From NCBI GenBank assembly GCA_050015895.1, contig JBEKAN010000232.1, positions 1 to 9,692 on the forward strand: 9,692 nucleotides of DNA, given 5' to 3'. Of this stretch, positions 1 to 5,755 are shown one piece after another; within the stretch, counting starts at the first letter, position 1; each line of letters opens with the position of its first letter. The notes beneath the pieces were generated by a model. That model did not search any database. It was not told the DNA's origin and saw only the letters and a list, made by a program, of their open reading frames with translations. Origin of the DNA: JBEKOF01 sp050015895. GTDB lineage: Bacteria > Verrucomicrobiota > Verrucomicrobiia > Limisphaerales > Palsa-1400. A program made the position numbers and the translations under genes.

Positions 1-291
1 GAAATGCTCCACAGCAGTATGTTTGGCAAAGCCCCCCGGCTCCGCGCCCCACGCCGCGAAACCGTCCATATCCTCATAGGCGAGCACACTCAGAGTGACG
101 CGGTCTTTCTCCGGGCGGGCCAGAATCAAGTCATACGAATGGGCGGGAACTGCGACGTTGAAATAATTGGTCGCCCCCTGGGGACGGTTTCCACCGCCGA
201 TGACCGGCGTCGCATTCGGGCCTTGCGCGCCAATGCCGGGCGGGGCGAGCGCGCAACAAAGGGCGAGGACGCTGGTCAAGGCTTTAAGCAT
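1..291 (-). CDS. Exported metallophosphoesterase-like protein, N-terminal part only (runs off the left edge)
   Basis: The reading frame starts at ATG 291-289 and stays open for 97 codons to the window edge. Residues 1-22 form a Sec-type signal peptide (MLKALTSVLALCCALAPPG, then likely cleavage near GAQ), so the product should be exported. Residues from about 54 to 96 align without gaps to residues about 65-107 of the upstream phosphoesterase; LILARPEKDRVTLSVLAYED pairs with LVLGRASDRSVAVSVLAGEP, and about a third of positions are identical by eye. This matches the fibronectin-like N-terminal domain of that protein, so a calcineurin-type phosphoesterase domain is expected beyond the window; none is visible here. 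The start overlaps the preceding stop codon by 8 bp, suggesting translational coupling. A Shine-Dalgarno-like AAAGG (301-297) lies 5 nt before the ATG. Function beyond homology to its neighbour is inferred. Confidence 0.75.
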   Translation of the reverse strand, partial: MLKALTSVLALCCALAPPGIGAQGPNATPVIGGGNRPQGATNYFNVAVPAHSYDLILARPEKDRVTLSVLAYEDMDGFAAWGAEPGGFAKHTAVEHF

Positions 292-1834
292 CGCCGCCTT
301 TCGGCTTGACCGTATAGCTGTGGACAATCTCGCCGGTCTTTCGTCCGTCGGTCTCGTCTTTCGGCAAGTAGCACCGGATGTAATCCACCTTCACCTGGTC
401 CGGTGACACCGTGACGCGCAAATGTCCCGAGTTGGGCAGCGTCACACCCGACCCGTAGCGGTCCGCGTTGTAGGCGACATAGCCCTGGTCGGCGGGCATG
501 GGCACTTCTTGATACACAATCCCAGCGCGCTCCTGGCGGGCGAAAAGGTGGTCGTGTCCCTGGAAAAAAATTGTGACACCATGTTTGACCATGAGTTGGT
601 GGACGGGCAGCTCCCAGCCCGGCCTCCTCAGGTCGAACTCCCAATCGCCCCGCTTGTTTCGGCCACCCCATTCATACAGATCGCACTCGTCAATACCGCC
701 CCGGCCCGAGCCGAGCACGTGATGGGCGAAAACAAATTTGTGTCGCGCCTTGCTCTCCTCAAGCGTCCGTTTGAACCAATCGTATTGTGTGTCACCCAGC
801 GTGAGTCCCCACCAGTCCCGATCCCGTTTTCCGTTTTGGCCCTGGCCGCCGCCCTCGTCACGCTCTTGAAATCCGTTGTCCACCAGATCCGGCGAGTGCC
901 AGTAGTTGTCCAGGACCACGAACAGCGCGTCGCCCCAGTTCCAGGCGTAATAATCCCTCAGTGATCCAATCGTCTTCAACGGCTCGATGTCGCCCGAGTA
1001 GCCGCCACCGGGCGCGGGCGTGGGAAAATAGAGGTTGCGGGCGTTTTGGGCCCAGACCGCGACATCATGACGGATGTCGGTCTGGTTGAAATTGAACAAA
1101 GACGCCTGCTCGTGATTTCCATTGAGCAGAAAGAGCGGAGCGGAACGCGCGACCAATCCAAGGAACGGGCGCTGCAGGGTGTAGCGCGCGGCAACCGTTT
1201 CCGCGCTGACCGTTCGCAGCGTGTCCACGCTGAAATCGTCCCCCATGCAGATGTAAAAATCGGGTTTCCCGGACGCCGCGTCGAGCAATGTCCGGGCATA
1301 CAATTCCGGGTCGCTCATCTGGGGGCGTTCCGGGTGCGAATCACCCTGAATGCCAAACGTGAAGGTGCTGCCGGTGGCGCGTCGCGTGCGAAAGCGGCAT
1401 TCCGGCCGCGCGTGGAATTCCGTCTCACCCGGTTTGCGGGATTGCATCCGATAATAGTATTCGGTGTCCGGCTGAAGGCCGTCGAAGGTCCACTCCACCG
1501 GCTTGCCGGTCGGAAAGGCGCGCAAGTCGCTCTTGCGGCCATAGTGGCCCGACGCCGTGCCATATTCGATATATCCCTCCATCGGTTCTCCCGCCAGGAC
1601 ACTCACCGCGACTGACCGGTCACTTGCGCGACCCAGCACGAGCGACAACAACGCGAACTCTGTCAGGTCCGGCGGGAGCACGTAGTTATCGCCTCCTCTC
1701 CCCCGGCCTCCGCCCCGGCCGCCGCGACCCTGGCCCCCGGCTCCATTGATTTGGGCCCTCGCCAGGGTGAAGAACCCGCCCAGTGTGGAAGCGAGGAGAA
1801 GAATAAACTTCCTTCGATTGGTGAGCAGTTTCAT
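284..1834 (-). CDS. Exported calcineurin-like metallophosphoesterase with fibronectin-type N-terminal domain
   Basis: A 516-residue protein expected to hydrolyse phosphomono- or diesters outside the cytoplasm with a two-metal centre. The leader TNRRKFILLLAS resembles a twin-arginine signal, and ARA (25-27) is a plausible cleavage site. A Gly/Arg-rich linker follows (31-49), then a fibronectin/purple-acid-phosphatase-like domain (about 55-150, including the YGTASGHY and LQPDTEYYYR strands). The catalytic domain spans about 157-485 and has the full motif set: GDSH (164-167), GDD (198-200), GNHE (239-242), HH (371-372) and GHDH (426-429). The chosen ATG has AGAAGG (1849-1844) 9 nt upstream, inside the 17-nt gap after the preceding gene. 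It is the second gene of a minus-strand operon and overlaps the start of its apparent paralogue by 8 bp. The substrate cannot be read from sequence; PhoD-like phosphodiesterase and purple acid phosphatase are the nearest analogues I know. Confidence 0.9.
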   Translation of the reverse strand: MKLLTNRRKFILLLASTLGGFFTLARAQINGAGGQGRGGRGGGRGRGGDNYVLPPDLTEFALLSLVLGRASDRSVAVSVLAGEPMEGYIEYGTASGHYGRKSDLRAFPTGKPVEWTFDGLQPDTEYYYRMQSRKPGETEFHARPECRFRTRRATGSTFTFGIQGDSHPERPQMSDPELYARTLLDAASGKPDFYICMGDDFSVDTLRTVSAETVAARYTLQRPFLGLVARSAPLFLLNGNHEQASLFNFNQTDIRHDVAVWAQNARNLYFPTPAPGGGYSGDIEPLKTIGSLRDYYAWNWGDALFVVLDNYWHSPDLVDNGFQERDEGGGQGQNGKRDRDWWGLTLGDTQYDWFKRTLEESKARHKFVFAHHVLGSGRGGIDECDLYEWGGRNKRGDWEFDLRRPGWELPVHQLMVKHGVTIFFQGHDHLFARQERAGIVYQEVPMPADQGYVAYNADRYGSGVTLPNSGHLRVTVSPDQVKVDYIRCYLPKDETDGRKTGEIVHSYTVKPKGGDA

Positions 1835-1843
1835 GCGCGGGAA

Positions 1844-1849
1844 CCTTCT
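1844..1849 (-). promoter_or_regulatory. Ribosome binding site of the metallophosphoesterase gene
   Basis: AGAAGG read on the minus strand (part of AGAGAAGG, 1851-1844), 9 nt before ATG 1834. It fills most of the gap between the upstream stop codon (1854-1852) and the start. It supports that start and makes a separate promoter in the gap unlikely. Confidence 0.6.
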
Positions 1850-1851
1850 CT

Positions 1852-3126
1852 CTAACGTGTTGAATTGACCGGCTCAAACAAGAAATCCGTGTTCGGGATC
1901 TTTGGCAACTCGATGGGATCTCCATAGATGAAAGCTCCGCTGCAGGAGTAACCTTCGAGGCCGCGGAGCTTTGCCAGTGTTGCCCGCTGCTCCGCGCTCA
2001 ACGTCTGGTTCACCTCGGCGAAATGGGTCGCGTAATAAAAAGACAGCTCTCCATCCAATTCGCCATAATGCCGGCCGAGTTCCAGCACCTTGTCTTTGTC
2101 GGCTCTGCTGCCGGTTAGGAAGCGGCGCAGTTCGGTGGCGATGGCGCGCCTCGTCTTCACGGTGTCCTGCAAATCGCCCCGCTGAAGTTCCAACAGGCTG
2201 GTAATCTGTGTCGGGTTCAGACTCGCCAGAAAGGCCTCCCCGCTGTCGCCGGTCAGCGAGGTGCTGATCGAATAGTTCGCCTGATGAACCGCCGGAGCGT
2301 CCTTCATGAAGAACGACCCGAAGTAGGTGCCGTGGCCCTCGGGGCAGAAGTAGGTGTCCGCTTCCACGGATCCGGCATACCAACTGAAGAATTCGCTCGC
2401 GTATGTCATCACCGCCACATGCACCCCGTGCGACACGCTGCGCTTGTCAAATGTCTCGGCAAATTCCGGCCAGGTGCTCGAGTCCCCGAATTTGAGTTTC
2501 GCCAGCTCGGCCCTTTGCCCGTCCGTCAACGAGCGCGCGATCTGGCCCGTCGTTTCCGCGCGTTGATACGCCAGTTCGGCGCTCGTTTCAAAAATGCCCG
2601 CCGAGTATTTCATCACGGCGGCCCGGTCCAGCCCCTTGCTGCCGGCCGGGATGTCGCCCGCCAGATTGCGACAAAACGCCTGGATCAGCGGAAAACGCTT
2701 GAGCGCCAGTTCGCGGATTTGCGCCTCCTGCCAGTTGCCCAGCGCGACCAACTTCGCCGTCTGCTCGTCCTTCAACACACGCAGGGTGTTGTTGGCGATG
2801 CGTGTCAAAAAGGAGGTGTTGTGGCCCATGCCGCCAACGTCCACATCCCGCATGTTTTGGAAACCGAAAAAGTCCGACACTTTGCCCGGCGGCAGAAATG
2901 TGTCGCAGCAAAATTCGCCGGTGAGAAACGCCAGTCCGTCAAACGCAATCGTGTTGAGCTGCGCCCGGTCCGAGGTCGCCTGCTCGATGGAGTATCTTCC
3001 GCGGCCTCCCGATGCGCGGTGGGGTGGCTGCGGGCGCGCTTGCGGCGGCGCCCCATCTTGTCCCGGCGCTGTCAGTGCGAACATGGTCATGGCCAGTACC
3101 ACGAGTGGGAGGATGGATGGCTTCAT
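1852..3126 (-). CDS. Secreted protein of unknown function with four LxxxQ motifs
   Basis: A 424-residue protein if it starts at ATG 3126. That start places a clean Sec signal peptide at the N-terminus (MKPSILPLVVLAMTMFALTA, cleavage near APG). GTG 3177 and ATG 3171 are in frame upstream but would put 15-17 Ala/Pro-rich residues before the leader. After a Pro/Gly/Arg-rich linker (about 27-44) comes a mainly helical body with four LxxxQ motifs: LKDEQ (118-122), LTDGQ (200-204), LNPTQ (303-307) and LSAEQ (376-380). Each is followed by a short leucine-rich helix, reminiscent of the LTxxQ motif of Spy/CpxP periplasmic proteins, but this protein is much longer. Other marked features are FCCDTF (72-77), YFCPEGHGTYFGSFF (259-273) and YSCSGAF near 393-399. 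I recognise no named family. It heads an operon with two phosphoesterase genes, so an extracytoplasmic role linked to them is plausible but unproven. Confidence 0.8.
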   Translation of the reverse strand: MKPSILPLVVLAMTMFALTAPGQDGAPPQARPQPPHRASGGRGRYSIEQATSDRAQLNTIAFDGLAFLTGEFCCDTFLPPGKVSDFFGFQNMRDVDVGGMGHNTSFLTRIANNTLRVLKDEQTAKLVALGNWQEAQIRELALKRFPLIQAFCRNLAGDIPAGSKGLDRAAVMKYSAGIFETSAELAYQRAETTGQIARSLTDGQRAELAKLKFGDSSTWPEFAETFDKRSVSHGVHVAVMTYASEFFSWYAGSVEADTYFCPEGHGTYFGSFFMKDAPAVHQANYSISTSLTGDSGEAFLASLNPTQITSLLELQRGDLQDTVKTRRAIATELRRFLTGSRADKDKVLELGRHYGELDGELSFYYATHFAEVNQTLSAEQRATLAKLRGLEGYSCSGAFIYGDPIELPKIPNTDFLFEPVNSTR

Positions 3127-3279
3127 TGCGGCGGCTTGCGCCGGGGCGGCAGGGAGAACGTTTGCATTCATATACACAACCAGACCACAGCCACATTAAC
3201 GAATCCCCCTGGTTTTCATTAAGTTTTTTTAATGATATTCCCTTCGACTTTGGCTCGGGACCGGCGGTAAGTTGAAAAC
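3127..3279. promoter_or_regulatory. Divergent promoter region between the exported-protein operon and the two-component system
   Basis: About 150 bp without a convincing gene, though the leftmost 51 bp could extend the minus-strand gene if it used GTG 3177. The centre (about 3194-3240) is strikingly AT-rich compared with the surroundings and should hold promoters for both directions. GATATT (3234-3239) is a weak -10 candidate for the plus strand. No sigma70 -35 with good spacing stands out, which fits an activator-dependent promoter. No strong Shine-Dalgarno sequence precedes either start. Confidence 0.5.
3218..3232. promoter_or_regulatory. Candidate response-regulator operator (ATTAA-N5-TTTAA)
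   Basis: ATTAA (3218-3222), five bases, then TTTAA (3228-3232): two half-sites 10 bp apart start to start. This fits the HTTAA-N5-HYTAA form known for PmrA/BasR-type OmpR-family regulators. The same bases also form an inverted repeat, CATTAA (3217-3222) against TTAATG (3229-3234). A further CATTAA lies at 3194-3199. It sits about 48 bp before the response-regulator start and could serve autoregulation and control of the divergent operon. An AT-rich patch can produce this by chance, so the call is tentative. Confidence 0.35.
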
Positions 3280-3963
3280 ATGAAAATCCTGGTGGTCGAG
3301 GACGACAAAAAGCTCGGCGGGTTTTTGCGCAAAGGACTCGAGGCCCGGGGTTTCGTGGTGGATTTCACCGACAACGGCGACGAAGGCCACACGCTGGCCA
3401 CCACGCGCGATTACGACGCCCTGGTGCTGGACATCATGCTGCCCGGGCGCGACGGCTTGAGCCTTGTTCGCAATCTGCGCGAGCGGCAATCCACCGTCCC
3501 GGTGATCCTGCTCACCGCCCGCGGCGCCCTCAACGAGCGCCTCGACGGCCTCAACACCGGCGCGGATGATTACCTCACCAAACCCTTTTACATTGAGGAG
3601 CTTGTCGCGCGGCTGCACGCGCTGCTCCGCCGCGCCTCCGGTCAGTCGAAGAACCTGCTCCAACACGGGGGCGTCACCGTCAATCTGCTGACGCGCGAGG
3701 TGAAATGCGGCGCGAAACCCGTCGAGCTGACCGCGCGCGAGTTCGCGCTGCTGACCTGCCTGATGCGCTCGCCGGGCCGGACCTTCACCCGCGCCCAAAT
3801 CTGCGAGCATGTCTGGAACTATCACTTTGATCCCGGCACAAATCTTGTGGACGTTTACGTGCAACACCTGCGCAAAAAACTGGCGATGGACTCCCGGCAG
3901 CCGGTCATCGAAACGGTGCGCGGCGTCGGCTACCGGATTCCGGTGGAGCGTCAATCCGCGTGA
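3280..3963 (+). CDS. OmpR-family response regulator (CusR/CopR-like)
   Basis: A cytoplasmic DNA-binding regulator of 227 residues, the usual family length. The receiver domain (1-115) has the acidic pair D8-D9, phospho-acceptor D51 within LVLDIMLPGRDG, T79 in LLTAR, and K101 in LTKPF, so it should be phosphorylated normally. The C-terminal winged helix (about 125-222) has the typical ending VQHLRKKL...VIETVRGVGYRIP. The receiver opening (KKLGGFLRKGLEARGFVVD, DNGDEGHTLA) resembles the copper regulators CusR and CopR more than PhoB, but this does not fix the signal. Its stop codon overlaps the GTG start of the sensor kinase by 4 bp, so the two form an operon and a cognate pair. The likely targets are its own promoter and the divergent exported-protein operon; that is inferred from position only. 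Confidence 0.93.
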   Translation: MKILVVEDDKKLGGFLRKGLEARGFVVDFTDNGDEGHTLATTRDYDALVLDIMLPGRDGLSLVRNLRERQSTVPVILLTARGALNERLDGLNTGADDYLTKPFYIEELVARLHALLRRASGQSKNLLQHGGVTVNLLTREVKCGAKPVELTAREFALLTCLMRSPGRTFTRAQICEHVWNYHFDPGTNLVDVYVQHLRKKLAMDSRQPVIETVRGVGYRIPVERQSA

Positions 3964-5444
3964 GCCTCCACTCCTTTCGCCTGAAGATCGCGCTGCTTTC
4001 CGGGGTGATTACCGGGCTGCTGCTGATCGGTTCGGGTGTGGTCTTGTGGCGCGCTTCCTACCTGTTCAACCTGGACCGCTTGGATCGCGAAATTCGCAAT
4101 CTCGGCCAGGCAAATCTGGACCGCGTTCTGGGCGGCGAGCATTGGGTCCGGCTGGATGACGCGCTCAAGTTTGTTTCCGGAGACAAGCCATCGGCCACGT
4201 TTGTCTTGTGGGTGAAGAACTACGACCGTGTCGTCTATCATTCCCCCGACTGGCCCAGCGCCATTCCGCCGGAGTCCTTCCCGGCACCGGACCAGTATGA
4301 AACACCGGACGTTCCCAAATCAGGACAGCCCTTGCCGCCGCCACCGCGCCCGGGCGAGCCGATTTCGCCGCAGAACCCCGCCCTGCCGCGCAAGGCCGCG
4401 CGGTTTTACACGCGACAAGCCGGCGGCAGAATCTGGCGCATTGGCGTGATGGGCAACCCTTACACCACACTCCTCATGGGAGCCGACATCGGCGAGTTCA
4501 ACAGCCGCATGATCCAATTGCGCAACACCTTCCTCGCCGCGCTGCCGGTGGTCTTGCTGCTGGCGGCGGGGGGCGCGTGGTTCGTGGCGCGGCGCGCCTT
4601 GCAGCCCGTCAACGCCCTGACGAGGACCGCCGAGCAGGTTACAGCCCGCGGACTCAGCCAGCGCATTCCGGCGATGACCCGCGACCAGGAGTTCAACCGT
4701 CTCATCACCGTCTTCAATGAAATGATGGACCGCTTGGAGGTAAGCTTCCAGCAAGCCACCCGCTTCAGCGCCGACGCCTCGCATGAACTGAAAACGCCTC
4801 TGGCCCGCCTTCAGGCCGAACTGGAGCAGGCCCTGGAGAGCGCCCCTTCCGCTTCGCCGCAACAGCAGGTTTACAGCAGCTTGCTGGAGGAAATCCACCG
4901 GCTCAAAACCATCATCCAGAAACTCCTGCTCCTCTCGCTCGCGGACGCCGGCCGCCTCCAGATCAACCGCCAATCCGTCAACCTCACCCGCCTGTTGGAG
5001 AACGTCCTCGAAGACTGCCAAACCCTGGCGCCGCATTTGGCCGTGGAACACGATCTTGCGCCCGGCATCCACGTCCGCGGGGACCCGGACCTGCTGGAAC
5101 AAGCCCTCCAAAACCTCGCCAGCAACGCCATCAAGTACAATTGCGAGAACGGCCGAATCCGCTTCGAGTTGACAAAAGTGGAGAACCGCGTCCTCGTGCG
5201 GGTCGCCAACACCGGCCCCGCCATCCCCGCCGCCGATCGTGAGCGCATTTTCCAGCGCTTCTACCGCACGGACAAGTCCCGCAGCCAACGCGTTGAGGGA
5301 GTGGGTCTCGGCCTGAGCCTCTCCCGCGAGATCCTCCGCGCCCACTCCGGCGACCTTGAATTGGACCCCGCCGCCGACCCGCTGACCGCCTTCGTCGCCT
5401 GGCTGCCCGCGCCGCGCGAAGCCCCACCCGCCGAAGCCGTCTAA
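3960..5444 (+). CDS. Sensor histidine kinase partnered with the upstream response regulator
   Basis: A 494-residue inner-membrane kinase starting at GTG 3960 inside the regulator's stop codon. Transmembrane segments lie at about 9-30 and 190-210 and enclose a sensor domain of about 160 residues. The sensor has a proline-rich stretch (GQPLPPPPRPGEPISP, 122-137) and no recognisable ligand motif. A HAMP linker (about 210-262) leads to the dimerisation domain with phospho-acceptor H275 in FSADASHELKTPLARL. The ATPase domain has an N box (N385 and N389 in QNLASNAIKYN), a G1-type NTGPAIP (417-423), an F box IFQRFYR (430-436), and G2 GVGLGLSL (447-454). The NTGPAIP form in place of DxGxGI recalls heavy-metal sensor kinases of the CusS type, in line with the CusR-like partner. 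All catalytic positions are present, so it should be active. The signal sensed is unknown. Confidence 0.92.
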   Translation: MSLHSFRLKIALLSGVITGLLLIGSGVVLWRASYLFNLDRLDREIRNLGQANLDRVLGGEHWVRLDDALKFVSGDKPSATFVLWVKNYDRVVYHSPDWPSAIPPESFPAPDQYETPDVPKSGQPLPPPPRPGEPISPQNPALPRKAARFYTRQAGGRIWRIGVMGNPYTTLLMGADIGEFNSRMIQLRNTFLAALPVVLLLAAGGAWFVARRALQPVNALTRTAEQVTARGLSQRIPAMTRDQEFNRLITVFNEMMDRLEVSFQQATRFSADASHELKTPLARLQAELEQALESAPSASPQQQVYSSLLEEIHRLKTIIQKLLLLSLADAGRLQINRQSVNLTRLLENVLEDCQTLAPHLAVEHDLAPGIHVRGDPDLLEQALQNLASNAIKYNCENGRIRFELTKVENRVLVRVANTGPAIPAADRERIFQRFYRTDKSRSQRVEGVGLGLSLSREILRAHSGDLELDPAADPLTAFVAWLPAPREAPPAEAV

Positions 5445-5755
5445 AGAGAAACCAGCCAGGGCTTCGCAAATCCCTCGCGCCTTTGCGTTGATTTCCTTCT
5501 CATTGTGCCTTGCCGCGCTGCGTCCCGTCCCAGGCCTTCAGCCTTCCGCCCAGCGCCCGTGGCGCAATTCGTCCCGTTGTTCCAATCTCCGCCTTCAGCC
5601 CTGAACCTCCCGCCGCCCTTGCCCCACTCGCGCACGTCTCTGATGCGATCTGCACTGGCTCATTCCGAAAACTCACGCGAACTCCCAACCAGCAGTTTTC
5701 CCATTTTGGGCTTTAATCGCTGCCCCGTCTTGTGGCAATCTCGCCGCTGGGAACC
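5445..5755. other. Non-coding spacer between the two-component system and the PLD-helicase cassette
   Basis: A 311-bp stretch, pyrimidine-rich on the plus strand, with no gene that I can support; the short open frames in it are proline-rich and lack family features. It contains short repetitive words (GCGCCTTTGCGTTGATTTCC near 5478 and two GCCTTCAGCC copies) of the kind that scatter through intergenic DNA of PVC-group genomes. A 5-bp hairpin GCGCC-CGT-GGCGC (5553-5565) lacks a T-tract, and no clear terminator for the kinase gene is visible. The promoter of the downstream cassette should lie in the more AT-rich end (about 5665-5740), but no convincing -35/-10 pair can be named. Confidence 0.6.
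5534..5600. repeat. Pair of 10-bp direct repeats (GCCTTCAGCC)
   Basis: Perfect copies at 5534-5543 and 5591-5600, 57 bp apart start to start, each followed by a C-rich stretch that includes CCGCC. Probably dispersed intergenic repeat debris rather than attachment sites, because no integrase or tRNA is nearby. Confidence 0.4.

Noticed and set aside
1700..1738. Possible G-quadruplex on the minus strand in the Gly/Arg linker coding sequence
   Set aside because: Four G-runs of 3-5 are present, but the middle loops are 11 and 8 nt, too long for a canonical quadruplex, and glycine codons explain the runs.
3127..3177. N-terminal extension of the LxxxQ protein to GTG 3177 or ATG 3171
   Set aside because: It would place an Ala/Pro-rich stretch before an otherwise standard signal peptide, and neither start has a Shine-Dalgarno sequence; ATG 3126 gives a normal leader. 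It cannot be fully excluded, since ATG 3126 also lacks a strong site.
4320..5345. Long antisense open frame (341 codons, minus strand) across the kinase gene
   Set aside because: It lies opposite a kinase with every catalytic motif; the GC-rich third positions of the true gene keep antisense frames open, and the product has no family features.
5553..5565. Hairpin GCGCC-CGT-GGCGC as terminator of the kinase gene
   Set aside because: The stem is only 5 bp, it lies over 100 bp past the stop codon, and no T-tract follows on either side.
5732..5755. GTG 5732 as an upstream start of the helicase gene
   Set aside because: It adds eight residues (MAISPLGT) with no ribosome binding site; ATG 5756 begins the MSDIIDNQ segment that looks like the domain's own start.
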